Translations under genes and position numbers: made by a program
Notes under the pieces: model-generated
Seen by the model: the letters and a program-made list of their open reading frames with translations, nothing else
Database searches by the model: none
What the model was told of the DNA's origin: nothing
Shown here: positions 49,553-61,631 of the stretch, in pieces
How the letters are laid out: the number at the start of each line of letters is the position of its first letter
Position numbering within the stretch: the stretch's first letter is position 1
Assembly (NCBI GenBank): GCA_036785705.1
Contig: JAWUZG010000027.1
Span: forward strand, 2,585,501 to 2,649,500
DNA: 64,000 bases
Direction of reading: 5' to 3'
Origin: Acanthornis magna
Taxonomy: Eukaryota > Chordata > Aves > Passeriformes > Acanthizidae

Positions 49553-52500
49553 GTATACACACTTCTTACCTGGCATGGTTTTATAGCACCATGGGCACGT
49601 GAGTGTCCCGAGCTCTTGAAAACAGAGGTCACATCTCATTAGTTCAATGACTGAGAAACTGAAAACTGCAGCTAGACGCATTTTCTCTGGTTGCAGAACA
49701 TGCAAATGCAATCAGAAGTTCATTAAACTTGGAATGAAATTTCTAGAGAGGCACTGTTGACATTTGTAACAAAGCAGATGTATCTCGTAAGAGGATGTTC
49801 CGACATTCCCAGCTTCTCCAGTCCCTCCTAGAATGCCAATAAGGCAAGAGAAGATGTTTTTGTTGCCCCTGACATTTAGTGACAGCCTTCAAGAGCTCAG
49901 CCAGACACGCATTTGTCGTGTGTCCTTCTATCCCAACAATTTCCTCTCAGCTCCCATCCCCTATGGCTGCCCCGCCAAAATATGCAGCTATTAAGGTGCA
50001 GTCCTTATTCCAGAAAGTTCTTCTGCTAGAACAGCATTCCGAGCACCAGCAGCCTTTCCTTCACATTGCCAGGTGCTTGACTGGGGTTAAATGAACATCT
50101 TCCTGCAGCTGCACACAAACCACATCAGAAAGTGGCAGGCGGGGACATGACTGCATGGAATATTAGTCACGATGCGCTGGTGTGAAAATACTTTTCAATC
50201 AACGCACTTAAAACTGAAGACAGCTCCTCTTTCTGTACTGCCTGAAAACAAATGTGCTCAATGAATGGCTTTTTTTCCTCTTCCCCTCTCTCTTTGATAA
50301 TGTCACGCAAAGTCAGCACAATAGATGGTGATGACTTCCTGATGATGGGAACATCCTCTGTTTCTCCCACTCAGCACACACTGGTAAGTGATAAACTGAC
50401 TGGGAGCTTCTGTGCCAGGGTGCCAAACAGAGATGCCCAACCAAGGATCGCACACCCTCCTCTTCAGCTTCAGCCATGAGTACAGCTCTCGTGGAGCTGT
50501 ACCCTTCCTCTGCCCCACTGCCAGGTAAACAACTAGAGCCTGTGTTTAAGTTTTCCCTCTCACATCTAAGATCAAATCCCATGCCAAAATGTTCCTTTTG
50601 CTCCCTCTGTGATCTGTCATTGCTGTAAACAATTGCTAAGGGTTATTCTGTCTAAGCATTGCACAGATCAAAGTCAAATTAGAGAACAAAGAACACTTTA
50701 GCAGGCTCTGGAACTGAGTTATACCAATATTAATAGGTACATCAAGGCCCTTACTCCTAAAGATATAAATTAAACCCATGCTTGGACCCCTAGTACTATA
50801 GTAGATAGATGATAGCATAAGATACGCTGCTGCACCTGTAGGATCAAGACTTAATTATTTTGGGAGGCCTTGGAACATACAAAACCATTCAGAATTCCAA
50901 AGAATAAGAAGGTTTATTCTTGAAATAAGCTTTTCCACCTTTATGTCAGTCCTTCCCTATTGTGTAATTGGACAGGATGTGTTTGTCACTCCCACACAGT
51001 GAGGCCTCCTCAGCCCACACCTCCCTCCAGCTCCAACTGGAGCCTTCCCTGCCCTGGAGCCACCAGCATCCCTCTGCCAACTGGCAGGCCCCCAAGATTA
51101 ACTTAGGGCTGCTATCACTGACTGGTGCTAAAAAAAGTCCCAAAGCTAGGGGTGAAACAATACCCACCTCTTGCCCAGACCTAATGAACCCAGAGACTTC
51201 CAAACGTTTAAAAATGGCAGGGCCCCACTTCACAGAGGTTGGAGAAGATGGGCAGCAAAACCTGACAGCCAGGGGAATATCTGGTGCTGCAGATGCTGCA
51301 GCCAGCGCTCCAGTTTGGACACATGTCATATCACAGTCCCTTTCTACTGATCCTTCTTTACTTATATTTCCCTCAGCACCACAGATATCCATCATCTTTG
51401 CCTTTCAAACCAGCTGAACCATTCACAAAATCAAGTGAAACTCAGGGCACTGCAAAGCAGCAGTCACACTCCGGCTTCAAATGAGCTGAATAATTGCAAG
51501 CTTAGTTCTGCACCTAAATCCCCAAAATAAACTGAGTCTTGCCAGCCTCTCTCTTCTTCAGTGGTGTGGTCTTCTGTCCCATCAGCTGGCCTGACTACCA
51601 GCCTGGCAGTCACAAACCAGCAGATCACACGATGAAAAGCAACATCTCTCCCCCTGCATGTGATCCTGGATTCTAACTCAGTGCTTGCTGTGCTTAAAGG
51701 CACAAGACTCTTGAAAAAACAGAAAGGAAAAAAAAATCAATCTGATTTTACCAGTAAGCTTTCTAAACTGTCACCAAGAAAAGGTCATAGTAATTTCTAG
51801 CTCATTGTCTTTGATTAGTTGACACTTCTTTAGAGCTTTCATTTGCTGCTTTTGTAGAACAATCTACATCCATCTAAGAAGGCATCTCTAAAATTTATCC
51901 TGGCTAAAAATGTCAAATTACATTCCAAGCATTAGGAATGCTTTCATACTTATTCTAAATAACCAAGTTTAAGAAAAATAAATTTAAAAACCCCACTCAA
52001 ACAATACATAAGATTATTGAACCTATGTATGTAATGTTCTCACAAAACCTCTCTTTTGTGGAATACAATTCCACAGGAATTAATAACACACTCCTGATCT
52101 GTCTTCAATTAGCTGTTCCTGGAAAAGAAAAATATGTATCTGTTACAGATCTGTTTCCTAAATGATAACTTGCACAACTCTTATTTCAGGCTACCTAATA
52201 ATTCTGCTACAAAACACAACCTTCAATTTCCTCATTTCCTGATTTTACACTGCTGACACATTACTCCTATATCCAGCCAGACCTTGAATGTTACAGGACA
52301 ACAGCACTTAGAAATGTTATTTACCCTTAAGGGGTTATTTTATAATAATTTTCAGTTTCGTATTTCAACATGTCAGAGTGACTAGCTTTAAGCAAGTTGG
52401 TTTTCCCATCACAAATAAGGAACTGAAAAGAGATGACTGCTATCATTAATGAGATGTTTATCAGAAAACACCACCATTCTCATTTCAGAGTGAAAATAGT

Positions 52501-55500
52501 CAGCATCATTACATTTGCAAACCATCTGCTATTTATTCTCAGCTTCACAGGTGGGACCTGATAGCTGTAGGTCTTTTCCACATGTCCTACAGAAGTCTTT
52601 CAAATTTTTTTGAACAGAATGATATTGCTGTGTTTAGTCAGGATTAGACACAGCGGAAGAAAACTCTATTTAAGTAGAAAATGCCCTTAAATCTGTTCTC
52701 GCAGAATGCAAAGGAGTTGAGTTTTAGCCATTTCCTACTGTGTGTGAAGTGCTAAAAGGCTTGCCTCTTTTTCCTCTGGGGAACTGCAGACAAAGCTGTG
52801 TTCACACACCCTGACACAGTCCCACTGCCAGTCCCACACATCTGGGTGCATCAGACCCACTCCATGTGCTCTGCAGGTGCCTTGGATACACATGCAAAAG
52901 GGCTGAGGTGTTACATGTGCATGGACACAAGCCCAGCAGTCAGGATTTGGGGATTTCTGGACCTCTGAGAGCCCTAATGAAGCTTTTGCTGTTTTCCTGA
53001 CAGACACAGTTCTCATATGAAAGTCCAAATCAACTTCCCTTCACCAGGGAAACTCAAAGGCATGTCAGCTCTAACAAAGTCAGTCAGCGATAACCTGAAA
53101 AACTCCTGAAATATCTATTTGTAGCTTTACATCAGCTCTTCCATGCTTGAAAAGCACATGAAATGAACCATGTACACCCCAGTGATGTTAAGGGGAGGAT
53201 CTACTCCTTCCTCCCCAGAAGAGAAACTTTCAAGGCTGACTCCACCACATTTCCACAGTGCTGAAGCTCAGATGGCCCAGCACCTTTCTGGAGGTCACAA
53301 CATCTGGATAGTGAATCTTTGGCTTCAGGAAAGCCTCAAGGAAATCTTTAGCACTGTAGATCGTTTCCAGACCAAGCTCTTCTGAGGCTATAGACTATTG
53401 TTGAAAATACAGTAACAAGAGTACAAACCATCAGAGATCAGTGATTCACACGAAAATTCAGTGTGTCAGTAGTGCCAGCTCTGATCCACTCTGAGCACTC
53501 ATTTTTATTGTATTCAGCTGCAGTGGTCTCAAGAGTCACAGAAAGCTGAGTACTTATTTCTTCTTTTTTTATGTCTGCTAATGGATGTCTAGAATAAATT
53601 GATCAAATGCAAGAAGGCATTTGAAAATTTGTACTACGATCTGCTAGGAGAACTTACAATTGAAAATAAGTAGTTCATGTTCAGTTTCTGAGTAGCATAG
53701 GTCAGGCATAAGCAAGAATTCACTTCTGTGGACTGGATTAAGCAAAAGGAAAAGCTATGACCCAAGAATTCTTTCTGACATTAAAAACATTTATAAATTC
53801 TTTACCATTTACTGCTGTTACGTTGATTCCTTTTACAATTACTACCTGAGCCTCTTTTTCAGCTGGAATTCATCTGATTTGGGATTTTGTCTTTTAGACA
53901 GTTTGCAGCAAGTCCCAGCAGCTGCTCTTCAAATGCATCCATTGCTGTTCCATTTTAAAAAAAGTTTAAAAATCTTATTTCTTGTCCAGCTTGCTACAGT
54001 TTTGGCACAGTTCATACACCTGATTACAGGGAATTTTACTATACTATAATTCAGCATTTTATCCAGGTTTCTAGAGGTAGATGACATATCCAATCAGGAG
54101 CAATGCTCACATGAATTAATTAATAGTAAACCATATGTGTCATAGCTCCAGAGCAGTGTTGCAATAACGGGCAATAAATGTTCTCATATAGAAGCATTCA
54201 TGGCCCGACGGCACAGAAACATTTAAGAAACCCTACCCTTCATAAAAAGCAAGATGGACAGATGACTTGCACTAAGGCTTTGTAATGCTTTCAACATGAA
54301 GTCATGTCTGCAGATCACATCTGACTGTTATCACAATGTTAATTATGGGGCTGCTAACACAAGGTCCACCCTGCTCACTCAAGTCTACCAACCAGCATCT
54401 TCAAGTCATCAGTGCAACTTCAAATATTTGCAAATAAGGCTGGCTCACCTGTCTCAAATAAACATTTAACTACTGAAAAGCTTTTAGCTGATATTCCTAA
54501 TATTACCTCCACACCCCACCCCAATTCTCACTTAAGGGTGGACTTGACACCTTGAAAATTACAAGTCAGCACTGAAACAGGAGGTAATAGTTAAGAACGA
54601 AGCCTGTAAATTGACTTTTCCTGTATCAACACAATCCATCAGGGAGGGAGAAGACCATTTTTAATCTACATTAATGCCAAACTTATTTAGAAAGAGGAAT
54701 CATATCATTGTCCATGTTCATTTGACTAAGTCAAGCAAGTAAAGCTTTTCCAGTTTCCTCACCAAGGTTCTCCACTCCCCACACATCCTTACAGCCCTTC
54801 TCTCGTGTTATGAACTTGCCTGCCTTGAGCATTGTGAGAGCTGCACACCTTGTGTCAGATGAGATCCCTCAGCTCTGTGCAAGACTATCAGGATACTCTT
54901 ATTTCTCCTGGAAGTACAAGGTGTCATACACCCCAGACTGACACTTGCTTTCTTCCTATCTCAAATCCATTTCATGCCCAAATCCAACATCAAGTCTGCT
55001 AACTCTAATGACATCTAGCCCTTCTTATTCCTGTTTGAAGCTCTACAGTGTTGGGGCAGGGGGTCATTGGAGGTTTATTCCACCTGGGAAAACAAGGCTA
55101 GAATAAGAAATCCAATTTCCTACTTCAAGCAAGCTGTGAGAAGGAACAGAATTATATTCCTTCTGGTTCCTGATGATCACAAGCTCCATGCACTAATCCT
55201 GATGGAATTGTTACTAAAAGGCTTTGCACGCCAGATGTAGGATCTTCAGTCACAGTTTCTTAAGCACCTAAGTTCTATAGTAATACAAACTTTTCTGACT
55301 GCTAGATGCTTGTTTAAGCTTTATTTTCTTCCTTGGAAATTCAGTTGTGGAAAGGATTCCAGTTTAGATCTTTTCTCAAAAGGCCATGAAGCACAAGAGA
55401 AACAAACATGCCGGAACTGATTACAAACATATATTCTAGGAGCAAGGGATTAATGTTTTTTGTGACACCAGATGAAGCAGTGCACGTCAGCAAAACAGAT

Positions 55501-58500
55501 TTCAGATTGTCACAAGTGCAAACAATCTTTCCTCCTCCTTTATAACTGCTAGATCCCTTCATAAAGTTCATGTACAACAGAGCACTGGCCATCTGCCTCA
55601 GGCATACACTGCAAGACATTAATTCTCTGTATTAAAGTAACAATTGTGAAGCTTTTTCAGGAGCATTTTCACATTTTGATGCTGGCTGGTTTAGACACCA
55701 CCCCACCACTTGGGTATTCAAGCTACTTGCACATCAGACTGGAGAAAAATGAGCAAGATCAACTTAAAGGACATGAAGCTTAACATCTTTCCAGCTTAAT
55801 AATCCCGTGCATTTATTTCTGCATGATGGTGCCTGTTAAGATTCCAGTCTTTATAAACAACACTTCATTGCTGATGAAAGGAGAAGTAAAGAGCCAGATA
55901 GATTGTCACAGTCCTCATCCGTCAACTTGCAAGATGCCAAAGACTAAATTTAAGGTATTGATTTCTTACAGAACACAGTGTTCCCTAGTTTTTTTCTAAA
56001 AGGCAGTGTGGCATTAAATCCCTTGAAAATACAAGTGGCATTTCAATCCAGGTTGTTCCCCTTTTCGGAAATATTACATAACAAGGAATTCTCAGGCCCC
56101 TTTCCCTGGATTTGAGGCATTGCTAATAAAAATCTGTGAACCAAAGGGCTCAATTTTGCTTGCAAGTTAACACAGCCTCATCTAGAACGTCTTTATATGT
56201 TGTGTCAAAACAAAATGCATCTCCATTTCGATTTTTGCCAGGCTTCTTTTAACAGGCTTACCTTTGATTCCCTGAGCCTTTCCCTTCAATGGGATGAAAG
56301 GTAACTTCATGGTCTGACCCACAGGAACATGTGGGCCTTAAGGCAAAAGCCTGAAGTTGAAGATGCATTTTGGATTCAGTGAGACCATTCATCTTTTATC
56401 GGCCTAATTCAGTTTAGTCAGAAGGTGCATCATTCTCAGGGTATGTCTGCTGAAAACAAATTTCACAGTCTTGGAAACTCAGGTCTGAAGCCACCTACAG
56501 GGAAACCATAACTAACAGGAATGGCAATAAACACCTCACTCAGCAGAGTCCTGGAACAAACCAAACCAAAGAGCAGGCAAAAAATGCCTCTCCAAAACCT
56601 CCCCTTCATTTGAGTCCATTCCCTGAAGGGACACTGTCCAGCTGTGGTGAAGCACAGGATGAATCCCAGGCACTGCAGATCTTTGTGCCCATGGAGGGAC
56701 GGAGTCAGAAGTGCTGTGGTGCTTCACACAGCAGAAGCTGTGTGTTCACAGCAGATGTGCACCTCGAGTCTCACTGCAGCTCTGGCTGACAGTCCCCAGC
56801 CAGGCAATGTCCTTCCCGAGTTTCTGGCCCAGGTCTCATTTGTTCCTCATGATGGAGTAACTTCCTGCACTTAGTACAGCTTTTCCCTTTATCACCACCT
56901 TAAGGTACCTTGTCCTTAACTTTCCAGCAGGGAAGGTCAGACTCCTGCAAGCTCTCCCTAGCACAGCCAGCCCTCCCACCCCTAAGGAGAGAGGTTTAAA
57001 GCCATGGGCCCTGGCCACAGCAAGCCCATCTTTCCCTCAGGGTGAATAAAACCATGGCCATGACTTCTGCACATCACATTCCCCAGAAGGTTTTGCCACA
57101 AATGATGGGTGTCTCTGATAAAAGACCACTTTGTGTTACAGGAACAACAAAACTGCAAATAAAGGTGAAAAGGCTACACAACATTCACAAAAGATAAAGT
57201 GAAATCCCTAAATCCCCAAATCATTGCGCACACGCAGTGACATGAATGGCTGAATCACAATTTATGAGTCTTAAATGCATGAGATAAGCTACAACATGCT
57301 TGCATATAATGCTTGTGTATAAAAGTGATTTTCTTGTCAAATGCATTAGACTTGCTGCTTATAGGAAATGATTGAATTTCTGTTCATAACTTTGAATAGA
57401 TTAAATATATTAGTAGACATGATGTTGTGCTTATGTGGCTGCAAATGTTATTTATTTGCCAAATATTAAGAGATGTATTTCTGGACAACTTCATACAAGA
57501 GAAGCCATTTACATTTACTTTTTTGCAGCAAGCTGGTAAAGAAAAAGAAACAACAAAAGAAACAAAAAACCCAAACCAAAACAAGTCAAATCCATATACA
57601 TGCTATTCTGGAGTATTTGTTCAAAATAATGAGCTATTCCCATAGAATAATTTATAGGTATGAAACAAGCCATACACTGCAATTTGCTGCATGGCAAACC
57701 AATTACTGATATTAATGCCTGCCCGGACAAAATTTATTTAACTACTGTGAATATAAAAGTAGTATTTATTATATTTAAAAATGGGGGGGGGGGGTCCCCC
57801 AACTCCCCCCCATAGGTGTGTGCCAGCTTAGACTGAGACATTTAAAATTTCATCTTGCATTATAAAGTGCTCTGTTTTCAAAATTCTTGGCAGTCTGGGA
57901 TTCCTATGGCAATAAAAGCTACAAATAACACTGCATTAACATTTATTTTCAGGGCAAAGCATCAGAGGCCTCCCAGAAAAGCATTTTCAAATACATTTTA
58001 AGCACAGTGCATCTAGGAACTACATTTGCCTCTAAGGGTACATCAGATATTTCAAAAGCACAACCCCTTTGATAATGCTGGAATTCTAGGAAGAAATGAA
58101 GATTTTTTCTTTCAAAGCTTCTTTGAAAAGAGCTTAGACAGCTTTCACTTTCCCTTTTGCTTTCATAGAAAGAAGAGAGGCCTCAATTTTCACGTGTGAC
58201 TAGTAATATTTGGACACTTACCTTCAGATATTTTGTAAGATACGATTTTTGAGAAGTTTAGTACCTTGTGCACACAACAATCCTTTTTTAAGGCACTGAA
58301 ACTACACTATTTTGAAGGCACACAAAATCATGGGCCCTTTCTGAAAATTCAGCTCTGTTCCCCAGCTTTTACCTATTCTACTTGTTTTCCATTCCCTGTT
58401 ATTCACCATCCCCTATCACATGACTCTTGAAATTCTCTCCCTGGCACCCAAAACACATATCCTCCACTGATAAGGACTTAATGTAAAGTAGTTCTCTCCC

Positions 58501-61500
58501 CACTTAATTTGCTGCTTTCCCCCCAGTCATACCTTTACTGCTGGTCAACATTTGCCTTCAAACTAATCTTGCCAGAAACCCTCTGTTTTGCAGATCACAA
58601 AACTGGGGCAGACACTCCTGGTGAAGAGAGTACAGGTGATTCTATCGAACCCACAGCAGCTGGACTTTCTCAAAACTTCAAATGAGTTGCAATGCAAATC
58701 TACCGTATTTTCCCAAAAAGATGCAGGCACATCTTCGTTTTTTTTTCTTCTTGACAGTGAAGACAAAACCTCTTGTCTTAAAGTAAATCATTCCCTTCCA
58801 AAACCAAAACTCCTTCTGGTTTGAATAAGAGTAACTGCTGAAAAAAGACACCTGAGTCAACCACCTTAAATCACATCTTCAGTTCTTTCCCTTTCAAGGA
58901 AACTCTTGGATAAATGTATTTCTTGAGAGAGAATGGTCATGGCCACCTGGAAGCTGCACAGGTTCTACATTTAGAATCAGATATGGATCCAGCCAACACC
59001 ACAAAGAAATTCTGGCTAAACTGGGAAATGGAACAGAGAGCAAAGCTAGACCATTCTGCTCCCTGAAGGTACGGAACACACAGATGGGTCTGCTTAGATC
59101 TGCAGTCACCACTGTCATGCAAGTAGGGTTTTTCCTTAGTTTATTCTCTTTCCTATTAAGAACCGTTGTAATTCAGACTGTGTGCTGATTTACAAACCAC
59201 CACAGTGAATTCTGAGTTATTGAGGACCAATTAATTTACAGCAGTACTTGGGTGTTTTGACAGAATCCAGGAAACTTCTTTCCTGGTGACAGACAATGAA
59301 CAAAAGAGATTTGCCCTGGGACATTTTGTCAAGGAAAGACTAAAAAAAAATCCTGGCTGCAGGCAATATGAGCGTACCATATTACACAGCAGGACTCTTG
59401 CTCACTGAGTACAGTTAGTGAGAGTCTGAGGAGTGAACATAGCTCAGACAAATGGTAGGAAGTCAGAGACCGAAGCTCACCAACATTTTGTACAAAGTTA
59501 AAAACATCAGTCACTTGATAAGTCTGTTATCAGAAGAACGACACTCCAGTACTTAGAGTGTTAAAGAAGGGAAAGTGAAATAGTGGCTACCAAAATGAGG
59601 GTAAAAGAATTTACTGTCCCAGCTCATGCACACATTATGCTTTTCACAATACACTTGATTTTCATTTTTACACTTTACTAAGGGTCAAAGCTTTGTGTAC
59701 ATGGGAAAACTAAATCATTGCTGACAAATGGGTGAAGCCAAAGGCGATTTCCTTTGTCTACACTTGTAAGGAGAGACATCCCCTGCTCTGGTTCAGCTGC
59801 ACCCCATGTTGTCAACAACTGTCAGCAGTGGTTCGATTTAGTGCATCAAGGAGAGCCCAAACAATTTGGAAAGAATGATTTAAGCTGAGTGGGTCCCACC
59901 CAGCTCCTCCAGAACACACATGCAGAACAGCCAAAGCAAGAAAAACATTTAAAAAATATTAGGGAAATGAACAGTAAAAACCCACCAGATCTGGCACAGG
60001 GACTGAAAGCATCTGAAGTTACTTAAATGTTGTGACAAAAAAAAAAAAACCCAAAACCAAACCACAGCTGACTTGTCAGTTCCCTGACTTACAGAATTGC
60101 CCATTTCTCCATCACTGTCAGAGAAGTCTGTTATAAAGGAGGTAGTGAGAATATCAGTATCATCATTTAATTTATTTTAGATGAAAGATAATCACAAGCC
60201 TTATGAACCAGAAGAAAACTACCATAGCTAATTTGAAAGGGACTCTGCTACTTGCCCTATAGAAGGCAAACCCAATTAATGCAGATTGTACTGGTGGTGT
60301 CTACCATGACTTTAAATCATGTCACTATTCCCTCTCACACTTTAACAGCCAAAAGAATTACAGTCTGCTTGGATTAATGCAGTACACTGTCATTATGCTG
60401 GCAATTAAATCCCATTTCTGAGATTGTGTGATCTGAGTCACCAACATCTGCAAATATCTTTACATCTTGTGTAATAGCTGGCCTCAGATCTTGATACAAC
60501 AAAGTAAAAAGGTCCTTTTAATGCTTCCCACATTATTTTGGACTTACAACTTCATGATGACAGCAGCTTCTCAAAACAGCCCATGAATCAAATTTATTAC
60601 CCAGTTTGTCATGTGGGATTTTCTTAACTCTAAGCCCATAGAGCAACAACAAATCAAGGTCAGTGTTTATACGTGTGAATAAAAATTAACCATATGCTCA
60701 AAAACGTTTTTTTGACACTGAAAAAGTATTTGGTCTCAAGGACTTTTGACATATGCAGCATTCACCAGCTCTTCTACACATCTGGGAGTATCTGAGAAAA
60801 CACCTCATGCAACATATCCCTCTCATGCCAGTCTGTCTTGACATTAAAAAAAATAAAATCTGGCAGCCATTCTACTGCTTCCAGCATCAGTAGTCACACA
60901 TGAGAAAGACAATCCAAATGCAGGATGCTCATCCCAGGAATTAATTTAATCCCAGTATCATTCAATATTTAAATGGATCAGTGGTTTCCAAATGATGATT
61001 AGTGGTAAAAGCAGCAGCAGAGGAGACCTTTTAGCCACAGAGGTCAGAAATGAGATGGCATGTTATGGGCTTTGAAAACAAAGTCTAGCTCTACAAATCC
61101 ACTGAAGTACTACCTTCTCCAGCCACAGAAGATGGCAAGATAACTGTTTCCTTCCTTAAATTAGAGCCTAGCCACGGGGTATAATAAAATGTATGCCGTA
61201 CAGACCTAAATAAGGAATGCTACTTTTAAAAACCTCAGTAATCTCTTACTTCTCTGAGAGCTGCTCGCAGCATTGCCACGGCAGAAGAGCAGGCGCTGCT
61301 CAGGGCCAGGCCTCCTCAGGCACAGCCAGCAAACACATGGCCTGGCAGTAGCCACAGCGAGACCCCGGGGCCCTGGCGTGCATGGCACAGCCCCAGGGCT
61401 GCCCTTCCCTGCACGGGCTGCTCTGCAGGCTGCTGCAGGTGACCCGCGGCCACCCCGGCCCTTCCCCGCGCACCTCCTTGATGCGCTTCACCAGCGCGTT

Positions 61501-61631
61501 CTGGTCGAAGGCCACGGCCTCGGCGCACTGGTGCAGGTGGTCCTGGTAGCGCAGGCACAGCTGCAGCACCTGCTGTGGCTCCAGCTTCTCCAGCTTGGCG
61601 TTGGTCGGGGATGTCTGCCCGCTGAGCAGTC
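45004..61631 (-). CDS. BORCS5: BORCS5 C-terminal coding region, two exons (partial gene)
   Basis: BORCS5 (LOH12CR1, myrlysin) is a subunit of BORC, the octameric complex on the cytosolic face of lysosomes. BORC recruits the small GTPase ARL8 and so couples lysosomes to kinesins for outward movement. Joining 61631-61474 and 45234-45004 gives 128 complete residues plus a stop, in phase 0 at the junction (KRIKE then MDLSVETL), matching the C-terminal two-thirds of the roughly 196-residue family protein. The exons for the N terminus, which is myristoylated in mammals, are not visible and should lie beyond 64,000. The region is helical and coiled-coil-like with no membrane segment. Its convergent position next to DUSP16 matches human 12p13. 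Confidence 0.95.
49489..49562. repeat. (TA)n(CA)15(TA)n microsatellite
   Basis: An AT-alternating tract is followed by 15 uninterrupted AC units (49511-49540), then another AT-alternating tract, in BORCS5 intron 3. It creates low-complexity minus-strand Tyr/Ile/Cys/Val open frames that are not genes. Confidence 0.98.
57537..57590. repeat. A-rich simple-sequence tract
   Basis: Repeated aaagaaac/aaaccc-type units on the + strand, in BORCS5 intron 3. It generates spurious Lys/Gln-rich or Phe/Leu-rich frames. Confidence 0.85.
57783..57811. repeat. G12-T-C5 / C7 homopolymer block
   Basis: Twelve G, one T, five C, aact, then seven C: a self-complementary block in BORCS5 intron 3. It is prone to polymerase slippage and to assembly error. 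Confidence 0.9.
61474..61631 (-). CDS. BORCS5: BORCS5 penultimate coding exon
   Basis: Read on the minus strand, the acceptor tttgccttgcag is followed by GACTGCTCAGCGG, and the donor is AAGGAG/gtgcgc. The 158 nt complete a split Gly and add 52 codons. Motifs include [36 protein letters not shown] and [12 protein letters not shown], close to identical to the mammalian family. The exon is GC-rich, like its immediate flanks, so both strands stay open for long stretches; those other frames are shadows. Confidence 0.96.

Larger units (their letters stand above)
45235..61473 (-). other. BORCS5 intron between the last two coding exons
   Basis: 16,239 bp, beginning gtgcgc after KRIKE and ending ttccacag on the minus strand. 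It contains the TA/CA microsatellite, the G/C block at 57783 and A-rich tracts. No other exon was recognised. Open frames of up to 149 codons (50946-51417, both strands) lack family resemblance. Confidence 0.9.

Noticed and set aside
49358..49711. 117-codon minus-strand ORF
   Set aside because: Much of its middle is a translation of the TA/CA microsatellite (Tyr-Ile and Val-Cys repeats).
50946..51417. 149-codon ORFs on both strands in BORCS5 intron
   Set aside because: Mutually overlapping on opposite strands, with no family resemblance and no splice-site framing; consistent with chance.
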